64,000 nucleotides of DNA, taken from Mesostigma viride. Its lineage: Eukaryota > Streptophyta > Mesostigmatophyceae > Mesostigmatales > Mesostigmataceae. Numbering within the stretch: the stretch's first letter is position 1; each line of letters begins with the position of its first letter. The notes beneath the pieces were generated by a model. It had not been told where the DNA came from. It saw only the letters and a list, made by a program, of their open reading frames with translations, and did no database searches. Position numbers and translations under genes: made by a program. The stretch spans positions 2,307,086-2,371,085 of the forward strand of contig RPFO01000076.1 in assembly GCA_009746045.1 (NCBI GenBank), in the 5' to 3' direction. Of this stretch, positions 1-8,706 are shown piece after piece.

Positions 1-547
1 GCGGCTCCCCTTCCGTATCACTATAAAGAAACTATGTTCAGAGAACCCCGATTGCGTGCACTAGCCTAGGCGGTTGTCTCCAGGTCTATTCGACTCCCCC
101 TCCACGGGGCCAGGTTTTAGTTTGGTGAAATAGTCGGCCGAATTAACTTGGGTGCTCGGAAGTGGTGATTCCGGGCAAAATAGTGATCCGGCCCGATTTG
201 CCCCAACGGCAAAAAGGTTCCGGCACTATTTCACCTAACTCTTGTCCCACCTCTTTAGAATCTCGTCCCGCAGCTCAGCTGGCGTGGACTTCATTGGGAC
301 TTGCTCGGGCCGCTTCACCTTCTTCGCCGCCAGACCATCGGTCTGGCCCTGTTTCGCAAAGGTCGATAGACATTTTTAATTTGCAATGAAATCGCATTTC
401 GATAGGATAACTGCAAGTCACAAAGGGTCTCGCTGCAGATATAGGTCACAAAAACAAAAAGTCAACGTACAACATTCGATCGGAGAAATAAAATCGAAAC
501 CTACTCAACCCCCCCCCCCCCCTAGGGTCACCGTCTGCTCCACCATC
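1..547. other. Non-coding repeat-derived sequence
   Basis: I see no credible gene here. Bases about 14-52 resemble the end of the 270-bp direct repeat at 22056-22330 and 23455-23724 (shared core around AGAACCCCGA). Bases 424-447 carry a diverged copy of the GGTCT-cgctgcag-type palindrome found as an array at 2124-2392, on the other side of the pseudogene. The stretch looks like old mobile-element flank. Confidence 0.5.
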
Positions 548-1991
548 TCAAACTTGAACCAATTCAGAATCTCCGTGGAAATTATTCTTGTCCCGACCAC
601 ACTGCACCCAGTTATGGATGCCGCATGATTCCTCAGGACAGAACCCCTCCACACACACCATCTTCAGTATGCGGTGAACCCTCTCCGTCCTCGGCACCCC
701 ATCTTCGTTCTCCACCAGCCTCTCACAAATGTCGAGGTCTTCCAGGTCCCGTCCCCACCATTCATCTTCCCCCTCCCCCTCTTTCCCTTCCACCCCGCCG
801 CCCGTTCCGCCCCCTTCACGCAGCCCATTATCCCTGCCTTCAGCCTCGGCGGACACCGGGCAGTGAAAGTGCTTGATCCAGTCCGTCGTGTGAAGGGCTT
901 TGAACATTCCACAAGTACCGTCCGGCAGTCTGTACTTGGAGCATCCCGCACACTCAGGGCCACACTTGCAGTTCTTGCCGTGGTTCACATTGCAGTACTT
1001 GGTCCACGCCCCCACGGCCGACTGCATGGTTACGTGCTTCTCACACGCGCACAGGTTCCTCTCCTTCCACTTGCCCTTGATGCAATCGGGCGCGTATTTG
1101 CAGAAGGTCGTGAAGCCCACGTGAATGCCCACCTCCTTATCATACTTGTCATTCCTTATGTCCCAGTACGCGTGCTTGGCGAGAAAGTGATTGTAACGTC
1201 CTGCTGGGACTCAGGTCATGTAATAGCGCGCTCACTCAACGGCGACGAGCACCCCGCGATTGCCACGACCCTCCCTGCTGCATGTAAGTACACTTGACAT
1301 CCTTCATCTGCGAGGAGGCGTGCGACTCATCATCGTGCATCCACGCGTCCACTATCGCGTCAATCACGAATTGCGGCAAAGGGCGCTTCTTGCAATCGAG
1401 CCTGCGCGTGTCTGAGGTAGTCCAGCTTCTGCTGCTTTCGAATCTCGCGAATTCCGCGAATCTTCTTGGCGGGCATCCCCGTCAGCCTCTCCAACTCCGC
1501 GGCCGAAAACTCCTTCTCCAAGTCGTCACCACAGTAAAGCGTGAACATCAGCATCACCCTGACGTCTCTGTCTGGGTCGCTTTTGCTCAGGCCATCAAAA
1601 AAGCCGTTAATCCGAGCCACCCACAACCTGTTCAGTTCTGCCATCCGCTCCTCATTGTAAAGCTTTTCGCCTCGATCATCATGATAATTTCCCTCAATGA
1701 TTTAGTTCAGCGGCCCTAGCATGAAAGCCAGCAATCATCTCGTTGAATGCCGGCCCCCGCCCCTCGGGGTTTTGTCATCGCCTGAGCCGCTTCAAAAGCC
1801 TTGTCAGCGAAAAGTACCCCAATCTCCCTCTTCGTTTTTTTGTACTCTCCCGGCCGCTTGACTTCCTTGCCTTCAGGCTGCGCTGGATTCTGGTTCTCAT
1901 CTCCGAAAACCCTTTTTGCGCCATTTGGCTGCTTGGTCCCGGAGGTTGCACTGAATCCTTTACCACCAGACGCAAGGCCGAAAACTCCCAC
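548..1991 (-). pseudogene. Frameshifted cysteine-rich protein, probably element-derived
   Basis: I do not recognise the family. Reading on the minus strand, coding-like segments follow one another in different frames: 1991-1716 (Lys/Gly-rich), about 1680-1360 (MAELNRLWVARINGFFDGL...), about 1380-1190 (KKRPLPQFVIDAIVDAW, with MHDDESHASSQ) and about 1195-548 (RYNHFLAKHAYWDIRN, then a Cys-rich part). The Cys-rich part has many Cys/His spaced as possible zinc ligands (CACEKH, CNVNHGKNCKCGPECAGC, CPEESCGIHNW). Meaningful sequence continues across each frame change, which suggests decay of a single ORF by at least three indels rather than several genes; introns are a less likely alternative. Position between palindromic repeats (424-447 and 2124-2392) suggests a DNA transposon's internal gene. 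There is no recognisable DDE or RT motif. Confidence 0.55.
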
Positions 1992-2123
1992 CCGTTCGCG
2001 TGCTGCATGCCATCACGACCAGCATAACAAAATTTATGTACTTGTCAATCCATGAAAATCGCGTATCGTTGGGAAAAGCGACAATTACAGACAAAGTTTG
2101 AAAGTGTATCATTTTTAACGATG

Positions 2124-2392
2124 ATTGGGGTCTAGCTGCAGCTAGACCCTTAGAGGGGCTTTGTCCGAGAGACGAAAAGATTTCCTGATGTAGTGAACTT
2201 AGCATACCCCAACCAAGATTGGGGTCTCGCTGCAGCTAGACCCTTCATTGCGGCTTGCGATTGATAAATCACAGACTTCTGATTTTTTATATTTAAAGCA
2301 ACCATAAAGAGGGTCTAGCTGCAGCGAGACCCTTGAATGTAAGCTATTGCTTGTGGTTAGAACTGGTCTAGCTGCAGAGAGACCCCAATAAT
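2124..2392. repeat. Array of four PstI-centred palindromes
   Basis: Four copies of a 20-22 bp palindrome with half-site GGGTCTAGCTG lie at 2128-2149 (perfect palindrome), 2222-2243, 2311-2332 and 2364-2386, each centred on CTGCAG. The outer copies are bordered by ATTGGGGTCT on the left and AGACCCCAAT on the right, so the whole 269-bp block has inverted ends like a small foldback/MITE. A fifth, weaker copy sits at 424-447. Confidence 0.75.
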
Positions 2393-2623
2393 TGGACGAA
2401 AAGATTTCAGGTTTTCCTCACCTTCGCGGCTCATTCTCTTTAATTCTCCCAGGCGAGATACCTGCATGGCGGGAATAACAAAAATAACTCAGTAGCATGG
2501 ATTGAAGCGGTTATCAGAAATGTAAAAAATAATATATATATTTAATAGACTCGTGACTGCGTCACGTGAGCATAAGTCCTCAGTGGGAGGGGAACATGGG
2601 ATGGAATGGATGGGGTAAGCTAT
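2393..2623. repeat. AT-rich spacer with a dispersed inverted repeat
   Basis: No gene seen. Bases about 2555-2612 (GACTGCGTCACGTGAGCATA...) are the near-exact reverse complement of about 23788-23846, i.e. a dispersed repeat present in opposite orientation on both sides of the retrotransposon nest. A shorter match to its GACTGCGTCACGTG core is at 56470-56485. Confidence 0.6.
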
Positions 2624-3359
2624 CTAGTCTAGGTCGATCCTAGTTACAGGGTTGTGGGCACCGCGGCCCGAATCGCTATGAATGCCATACGCGGTCACAC
2701 GCGGAGCCCCCACAGACTTGGGGGTGGTCCTACGCTCCTTCATCACTACTTGCCATCTATCCTTGCGCACCATCTGCCTCCATATTACAGACAAACCAGA
2801 AGGCTGCCCGGGTGTGAACCCATCACGTCTATAGTGTAGCACATGTCCATGCCGAGTCTATCACGAAAAGTCCACGGGTGGCGGCCCTGCCGCGCGCGGC
2901 CGGGGGCACGCCAGGTGAGGACATATCGCCCAGGCTGGGCGGGCTTGGTGCCAGCTATAGTCTATCTGATGTGTCTACCTGATCTGTGCGGGCCAGGTGC
3001 CCGGCTAGGCCCAGGCGCCTGTGCCTAATAATGTGGGAAACATAGGGCAAATCAGCGTACAAATCCTCATTACTAATGTGCAAACCAAAGGGGATGTTAA
3101 GGGCCTTGCGCAGCATCTTGGTGACGTTGCCGTCGAGTCGTTGCTCCAGCTCCTGCGTCAGTGTCCAGGTCTCGGCGCCGTAGGTCAGGATCGTCAGAAT
3201 GACAACCTTGGGGGGCCATGGGCGGAAAGAAACTCGGCACCAAGGTTGGCGACTGCCTTGGTGGCCATGTAGGAGGTGTGGGGGCAACACCTTGAGTTCG
3301 AGTATGCTGGGCCCCCAGCATGGTGCTACAATAACCAACTTCTTATTAATGATGTGCAC
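2624..3359 (-). pseudogene. Decayed LINE reverse-transcriptase tail
   Basis: The minus strand encodes the region just after the RT palm of non-LTR retrotransposons: LTYGAETWTLTQELEQRL, then KMLRKALNIPFGLHISNEDLYADL and RRLGLAGHLARTD, which follow the usual YGAETW...R.L....I..SNEDLY...RR...GH..R pattern. A further piece in another frame (RAPGRARQGRHPWTFRDRLG, about 2850-2930) matches the Gly/Arg-rich end of such proteins. No intact ORF, RT catalytic FADD/YADD box or endonuclease is present here, so it is a broken 3' fragment. The 5' side (3275-3403) belongs to a repeat that also occurs at 7148-7352. Confidence 0.7.
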
Positions 3360-3403
3360 TGAGTTTCAAGGTGTGGTATAGGCTGTCCGTAGAAAGCCAA
3401 GCA
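3275..3403. repeat. Repeat copy 1, left half (split by the gag-only element)
   Basis: About 130 bp ending in ...GGCTGTCCGTAGAAAGCCAAGCA matches 7148-7270. The right half of the same copy resumes after the inserted LTR element at 6609-6694 (CACACAAAAATGTGAAA...GGACCAAAAACAAGAAATG), matching 7275-7352. Removing 3404-6608 plus one AAGCA restores a continuous copy, which independently confirms the insertion boundaries. Confidence 0.8.
3399..3403. repeat. 5-bp target-site duplication AAGCA (left)
   Basis: AAGCA immediately precedes the left LTR and is repeated at 6609-6613 immediately after the right LTR, the footprint of integrase-mediated insertion. Confidence 0.9.
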
Positions 3404-4233
3404 TGTCAGCGGTATAGACACTTATGCCCGAATAGCTAGCTGGATTAAGTGTGACCAATTATTTTTCTAGCCGACGGTTGGGTTGCATCGCTACTTAATT
3501 GCACCCATCGTACGCCTAATTTATGGCATACTTAAATTAATAGTTTAGGCTTGGGGCATGTTGTTGTACTGAACCGCACGGAATATTTTTCTACTTTGTT
3601 ATACGGACGATATGATGGACTAGCTGTGACGTCCGACAGTCGTACCACTTTTCTTTTACTGAGTCTTGATGAACCGCATGGGTACTTTGACATTTTTCCC
3701 ATGCGTACCAATGTGGCGTTTAGTCCTGGCGTCGCGCCGCGCCGATTGCACTTGTAATTCTTACACCTAAGTTGAGCCGAGCAGCATGAGCCGCGCCACT
3801 AGAAAGAAATCAGATTTACATGGTAGAGTATAGTGGCGCCGGCGCTGCAACCTTGGTCCTTTAGCTTGTGCATGCATGTTATGCATGTGCTCTATGCATC
3901 CGATGCTCAGCAGTGCGCCGCCAGACATCTAACGGCGGATATTGCTTGTTTCGTGACTTGTGCTTTGTGTGCAACGTAGCATATAGCTGTGACCTCTTGC
4001 TCCTTAATTTTAAGCACTACTTGAGCAGCCATGGCAGCTGGCCTTGTACAAGGGCCGCTAGCCGGGATATTGGGACAATAAAGATGCGAATTATATCATT
4101 GAAATCGCCTCATTTTGTTCACCAAGAGGAAGCTTCAAAAGACCGGAACTCTACTCCGACACCTGCAAAATATATAGGTGATTGGAAGTATAAATAGGAA
4201 TCTGGTCAACACATTCTATAGAATATTTTGACA
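3404..4233 (+). repeat. 5' LTR of the gag-only element
   Basis: 830 bp, TG...CA termini (TGTCA...TGACA inverted ends). An AT-rich stretch with TATAAATA near 4189-4196 lies just upstream of the LTR end and is a plausible core-promoter region, but no start site can be read from sequence alone. Two short ORFs occur identically in both LTRs and look incidental. Confidence 0.92.
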
Positions 4234-4247
4234 TGGTATCGAAAGCC
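4234..4247 (+). promoter_or_regulatory. Primer binding site of the gag-only element
   Basis: TGGTATCGAAAGCC begins at the base after the LTR. It resembles the initiator-methionine tRNA complementary site used by Copia elements (TGGTATC...AGC), with slight divergence. Confidence 0.8.
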
Positions 4248-4355
4248 AAGTTCCGAATTGCTTTCCCAAGCCACGAAACGTCTACAAGAAGCGCCTATAA
4301 GGAGAAAAACGCCTAGTTGTCCAGCCTACTTTTTTCATAGGGTACTGATGAGCAC

Positions 4356-4583
4356 ATGGAGGGGCCTGATCAGCCAGATTTTGCCACAGTAACTATTGAA
4401 TTTCAGGGGCGGAAAATATCAGCGTTTATTAACCCAGCAAAGGCGCAGCAGTGGACAGAAGAGATCATAAAGGGCATCAGAGAAACTGACCTAGATTGCC
4501 CAATTGACTATCTGTGGCTGAACACCCTACTCCTGAGCTATTTGAAGCATCTAAAGGAAGAAAAGGGCATTGTTTTCGAGTGA
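4356..4583 (+). CDS. Short leader ORF of the gag-only element
   Basis: A 75-codon ORF starting MEGPDQPDFATVTIEF lies between the primer site and gag. It has a mixed, protein-like composition and ends before the gag ATG. It could be an upstream ORF, a remnant of a longer gag N-terminus or chance; nothing identifies a function. Confidence 0.3.
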   Translation: MEGPDQPDFATVTIEFQGRKISAFINPAKAQQWTEEIIKGIRETDLDCPIDYLWLNTLLLSYLKHLKEEKGIVFE

Positions 4584-4663
4584 GCTTTCCAAGGCGCATT
4601 TTATTTCACCGCTGCGAGTTTTTCTTTCCGCGCGAGGAGCGCCTGTTTTACCTCTTGTACACC

Positions 4664-5611
4664 ATGAACACACGCAGTGGTGGTACGTCCAATACCCCAC
4701 CTTCACGCGATGAGCTCCCAAGAACGAAGGGCGCGAAGGAGGTTGTAAAATACTTCCGCAGCATGATGCGCTTCGATCCTTTTGAAGACTACGCCACCTG
4801 GCGCGAGTTCGAGGATATGCTACTTACCGGGTGCGAGGCATACAATGTCAAGGACGTCATCGACGGCACAGCCGACATGAACGACCCTGATGTGATTTCT
4901 GCCGAGAAAACGCTGCTCACACCCATCATCAGCCTTATGAAGGGCCGAGGGGCACGCGTGGCGCGATTGGTTACTGACCGACGTGCCAGCTCCGTGTTTA
5001 AGGCACTCCAGGCGGAGGTGAGGCAGCCCTACCAAACCGAGAGCTACCGACTGGCCAAGAAGAGCGAGATCCAACGTATTTCCCTGCAAGTGTCGAGCGA
5101 GACCTGCAACCAGTACTGGCAACGTGGCAAGTTCCTCCGGCAGGACTTGGAGGACGCGGGCGAGGCGATGGACTGGAACGAGTGGCGCGATTGCATGATC
5201 AATGGACTACCGCCTGCGTTCCGTGCAGCCATGGCCGCCCGCCGCCTGCCGGGGATGACCCTGGAGCAGATCCACAAGCTGCTCCTGGAGATCTACGACA
5301 TGCTGGTTTCCAGCGATCAGATTCCTCGACCTGGGGCCAAGACCACCAACACAGGCAAGCCGCAGGACTCCGCTGCAACAACTCCAGGCCTAGCCTATGC
5401 CACAGGGGCTGAGCCTGAGAAGAAGGGCAAGCGCTGCAAGTTCTGTCGGCGACCCGGCCACATCGAGGACGAGTGCTGGCGGAAGAACCCATCCCTACGG
5501 CCCAAGGAGCGAGCACACGCCACACAGGAGGCAGAAACTATGCCACCTGGGTTTGTGTTCCACACCACCAGCGGCGACATGGGAGGAGACAACCTGGCGA
5601 CCGTTCTCTGA
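4664..5611 (+). CDS. gag: Gag (capsid/nucleocapsid) protein of the gag-only element
   Basis: A 315-residue Gag. I take the ATG at 4664 (MNTRSGGTSN) because the upstream in-frame extension is low in protein-like signal and begins inside the leader ORF. Residues about 30-220 are charged, helical and capsid-like (EDYATWREFEDML; WNEWRDCMINGLPPAFR; MTLEQIHKLLLEIYDML), as in UBN2/retrotran_gag proteins. Residues 258-271 form one CX2CX4HX4C zinc knuckle (CKFCRRPGHIEDEC), the RNA-binding nucleocapsid motif. It would package element RNA into virus-like particles; enzymatic functions must come from a partner. The reading frame is intact, consistent with recent activity. Confidence 0.9.
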   Translation: MNTRSGGTSNTPPSRDELPRTKGAKEVVKYFRSMMRFDPFEDYATWREFEDMLLTGCEAYNVKDVIDGTADMNDPDVISAEKTLLTPIISLMKGRGARVARLVTDRRASSVFKALQAEVRQPYQTESYRLAKKSEIQRISLQVSSETCNQYWQRGKFLRQDLEDAGEAMDWNEWRDCMINGLPPAFRAAMAARRLPGMTLEQIHKLLLEIYDMLVSSDQIPRPGAKTTNTGKPQDSAATTPGLAYATGAEPEKKGKRCKFCRRPGHIEDECWRKNPSLRPKERAHATQEAETMPPGFVFHTTSGDMGGDNLATVL

Positions 5612-5766
5612 GTGATTATACCCCACCTGGGTGGCTACAGGAAACGACGTGTTTGACAACATGTTTGTGTATACAGCACGGGGGTGATTTACCGCAGGAC
5701 AATCCAGCTGGACCTACTGTACCTGAGACATGTATCACATGTATGCCTGTTGTGCTGAGCTATCCT

Positions 5767-5778
5767 GGCACGGGGGTG
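5767..5778 (+). promoter_or_regulatory. Polypurine tract before the 3' LTR
   Basis: GGCACGGGGGTG abuts the 3' LTR start at 5779; the G-rich run is the expected plus-strand primer site, although it is not a pure purine run. Confidence 0.6.
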
Positions 5779-6608
5779 TGTCAGCGGTATAGACACTTAT
5801 GCCCGAATAGCTAGCTGGATTAAGTGTGACCAATTATTTTTCTAGCCGACGGTTGGGTTGCATCGCTACTTAATTGCGCCCATCGTACGCCTAATTTATG
5901 GCACACTTAAATTAATAGTTTAGGCTTGGGGCATGTTGTTGTACTGAACCGCACGGAATATTTTTCTACTTTGTTATACGGACGATATGATGGACTAGCT
6001 GTGACGTCCGACAGTCGTACCACTTTTCTTTTACTGAGTCTTGATGAACCGCATGGGTACTTTGACATTTTTCCCATGCGTACCAATGTGGCGTTTAGTC
6101 CTGGCGTCGCGCCGCGCCGATTGCACTTGTAATTCTTACACCTAAGTTGAGCCGAGCAGCATGAGCCGCGCCACTAGAAAGAAATCAGATTTACATGGTA
6201 GAGTATAGTGGCGCCGGCGCTGCAACCTTGGTCCTTTAGCTTGTGCATGCATGTTATGCATGTGCTCTATGCATCCGATGCTCAGCAGTGCGCCGCCAGA
6301 CATCTAACGGCGGATATTGCTTGTTTCGTGACTTGTGCTTTGTGTGCAACGTAGCATATAGCTGTGACCTCTTGCTCCTTAATTTTAAGCACTACTTGAG
6401 CAGCCATGGCAGCTGGCCTTGTACAAGGGCCGCTAGCCGGGATATTGGGACAATAAAGATGCGAATTATATCATTGAAATCGCCTCATTTTGTTCACCAA
6501 GAGGAAGCTTCAAAAGACCGGAACTCTACTCCGACACCTGCAAAATATATAGGTGATTGGAAGTATAAATAGGAATCTGGTCAACACATTCTATAGAATA
6601 TTTTGACA
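5779..6608 (+). repeat. 3' LTR of the gag-only element
   Basis: 830 bp, same length as the 5' LTR and differing from it at two positions; followed by the AAGCA target duplication at 6609-6613. Confidence 0.92.
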
Positions 6609-6694
6609 AAGCACACAAAAATGTGAAAGAAATGTTTCTCTTGATGGGATCAAGGAACTCCAATGGACCAAAAACAAGAAATGTATTTGTTGAG
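6609..6694. repeat. Repeat copy 1, right half
   Basis: Continuation of the repeat interrupted by the gag-only element; matches 7275-7352 (ATGTTTCTCTTG.TGGGA, then GGAACTCCAATGGACCAAAA). Confidence 0.75.
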
Positions 6695-7030
6695 CTTCGC
6701 TCATTTTATAATATATGACGCGTGGACGGGCTCAAAGGGGACCGACCTGCCGTAGGTAGCGTAAGACAAGCGCTTGTCACGAGGGTACTGCACCGGCCGG
6801 CTCTTTTTGTGCTGAGGCTGAGTGTGGTTCCGGCGTGCAGGCCTAGGTAGCTTCCAACGTACGTCACTACTGAGGCCTTGTACCTGCGCCAGCCGCCAGG
6901 CGTGGCGCAACTGTGATGGGCAGTCAGTACACCTTGTACCTGCGCCAGCCGGCAGGTCTGCGTGGCGCAATGTGAATGATAGTCAGTACTTAGAGTGGTG
7001 TAGGGGACGTAGGGACGCCTCTTTTCAGCT
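6695..7030. repeat. Spacer with a 56-bp tandem duplication
   Basis: No gene recognised. Two diverged copies of a 56-59 bp unit starting CCTTGTACCTGCGCCAGCC run at 6876-6931 and 6932-6990 (both contain TGGCGCAA and AGTCAGTAC). Confidence 0.7.
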
Positions 7031-7143
7031 CCCACCCACCCACCCACCCACCCACCCACCCACCCACCCACCCACCCACCCACCCACCCACCCACCCACC
7101 CACCCACCCACCCACCCACCCACCCACCCACCCACCCACCCAT
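7031..7143. repeat. (CCCA)n simple repeat
   Basis: About 28 uninterrupted CCCA units; the minus strand is (TGGG)n. Open reading frames across it (Pro/Thr/His or Gly/Trp/Val repeats) are artefacts of the 4-bp period. Confidence 0.97.
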
Positions 7144-7147
7144 GCTG

Positions 7148-7352
7148 CGAAGAGGGCCAACACCTTGTGTTTGAGTATGCTGGCCCCCCAGCATGGTACT
7201 ATAATAACCAACTTGATAATGATGTGCACTGAGTTTGAAGGTGTGGTATAGATAGGCTGTCCGTATTAAGCGTATCACACAAAAGTGAAAAATAAATGTT
7301 TCTCTTGGTGGGAAGGAACTCCAATGGACCAAAAGCAAGAAATGTATGTTGT
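7148..7352. repeat. Repeat copy 2 of the gag-element target repeat
   Basis: Uninterrupted diverged copy of the repeat split by the gag-only element (GGCCAACACCTTG...GTATGCTGGCCCCCCAGCATGG...GGCTGTCCGTATTAAGCG...AAGCAAGAAATGTATG). Confidence 0.75.
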
Positions 7353-7363
7353 GTATGAAATAT

Positions 7364-7690
7364 TTTTTTATGTCCCACGTAGCTCCCACAAAAACCAGCA
7401 TCTTCAATAAAACAATAAGTGGAAGCAGAGATGTTACACTATTGGCATGCCCGGAGGCACGTTCAAGGCCCTTCATGAAGTACGTTGCCCTAGAGGCAAC
7501 CAAAACAAGGGTGGGTGGGTGGGGAGCAAACAAAGAGGCCGACAAAACCAGCCTGACTGAGCGGCTTTTAGTTGCAAAACCTCCCTCATCCCTAGCTAAC
7601 TGACGTCATTAAACCCTTATGTTCAGTGATGCTAGTAAGACGCTAACCGTACAGACCGGGGGTAGATATTCCGAATCTGATGTAACGTGC
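7364..7690. repeat. Dispersed repeat shared with 22334-23460
   Basis: Two blocks match: 7364-7502 with about 22334-22458 (TCCCACGTAGCTCCCACAAA...; CTTCATGAAGTACGTTGCCC) and about 7525-7690 with 23305-23460 (GAGGCCGACAAAACCAGCC; CTGACGTCATTAAACCC; ACAGACCGGGGGTAGA). The distant copy has about 845 bp between the blocks where this one has about 22 bp. The two copies lie outside both ends of the 13.7-kb retrotransposon nest. Confidence 0.8.
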
Positions 7691-7972
7691 TAAGCCTATC
7701 GGCCAGGCACGTTGGGAAAGATCGTTTCTAACTACTACGGGACTATCGTCCTGGGGTTGATACCTGCCTGAGAAGAGAGGGGAATCACTATGGTATGGGC
7801 TACTTGCTGTTATCACAGCGTAGGCCCTGGGGCATTATAATTTACCTTCTTGAGTTCTTCGCATGTGTTCATACACAAAGGGTTACGACAGACATGGATT
7901 CATTAATTCATTTAGAATACGTTGAGGTTACGTCGAGTGATTGACAACGTCCGAACCTGTCATCCGACCTCT
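7691..7972. other. Unassigned flank of the retrotransposon nest
   Basis: No gene, repeat or motif recognised apart from a GGTTCGGACG-like tract on the minus strand near 7950 that weakly resembles a pol III B box. Confidence 0.4.
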
Positions 7973-7977
7973 ATCCT

Positions 7978-8324
7978 AGTTAAAGCCCCCGACCAGCTGA
8001 GCTATGGCGGTCGGTCACGTTGAGCTTGGGATAAGGTGAACACAGAGAACTGCTGTCGGAGCTGGCCAACCACTGGTTTATGTCTTAGCCAGCAAAGCCT
8101 ATCCGGTTAGCCGTAACCGTTGGACAAGCTAGCTGTCCGTACCGACCCGGATAAGGCCCCGGACTGGGGCCTAGGTGGCGCCGGCCCTAGGCGCCGCCCT
8201 TAGACCGGTCGACCGCATCGGACCGCCGGATTATAGCCGGCGGCTTAGCGGACGCTAGCGGAAGGCGTGCGGACGGACATGGGGAACTTAGAGCCAGATC
8301 CTAGGGCTCTAGAGTTACTCAACT
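7978..8324 (-). repeat. 3' LTR of the outer Copia-like element
   Basis: 347 bp; differs from the other LTR at very few positions. On the minus strand its end carries TAGCTCAGCTGG, a perfect pol III A-box consensus inside a tRNA-5'-half-like segment. Confidence 0.85.
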
Positions 8325-8706
8325 CCGACATACTAGCTCTTTTGTTCTTTGATTGATTATCAAAATAATTACATCAAATGCAGACCATACAAAACCCTAT
8401 AAGGTAGGGAACTCAAGGGGGCCTCAAGGCCGTCAAAATCACCACGGTATCGACCCGCGCCCTTGTGATCACACATGAATAGTGATGTAATAAGTATCGA
8501 GAAAAAAACCAACTATGCCACCAGACAAAAGGTGACCCATTTATTAGGACCAGTGACCCGCCGACGGGACCAAGGCACCGTCCAGCGTGGCTAGGGTATG
8601 GTCAGGACAAGCAAAAAAACTACCACCAAGATACTCGTGAATGCTAGCAACACAGGGTGAGTTATGGCTGTATTCATAAAGCGCCCGAGCCGTAACCCAG
8701 TGTGGC
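8325..8706 (-). other. 3' untranslated part of the outer element
   Basis: Between the RNase H stop and the 3' LTR; a purine-rich tract on the minus strand next to the LTR (8331-8350 complement) may be the plus-strand primer site. No ORF of interest. Confidence 0.5.

Larger units (their letters stand above)
3404..6608 (+). mobile_element. Gag-only, non-autonomous LTR retrotransposon (TR-GAG type)
   Basis: A complete 3,205-bp element: 830-bp LTRs beginning TGTCAGC and ending TTTTGACA, primer binding site, one gag gene, purine tract and AAGCA target duplications. I see only two differences between the LTRs (3503 A versus 5878 G; 3529 T versus 5904 C), so insertion is recent. Between gag's stop (5611) and the 3' LTR (5779) there are only 167 bp, with no room for protease, integrase or RT. 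It must borrow pol proteins in trans, as described for plant TR-GAG elements. The PBS type and zinc-knuckle gag point to the Copia side. Confidence 0.93.

Noticed and set aside
674..1297. 207-codon open frame on the plus strand
   Set aside because: Opposite strand of the Cys-rich pseudogene; lacks its own motifs.
2124..2392. CRISPR-like repeat array
   Set aside because: Only four imperfect palindromes at unequal spacing, no uniform spacers or cas genes, in a eukaryotic context.
3551..4197. Two small ORFs of 68 and 109 codons repeated at 5926-6572
   Set aside because: They are inside the LTRs; identity between copies reflects recent LTR duplication, not selection on protein.
7031..7143. Repeat protein or CRISPR-like array
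   Set aside because: Pure CCCA microsatellite; no spacers.
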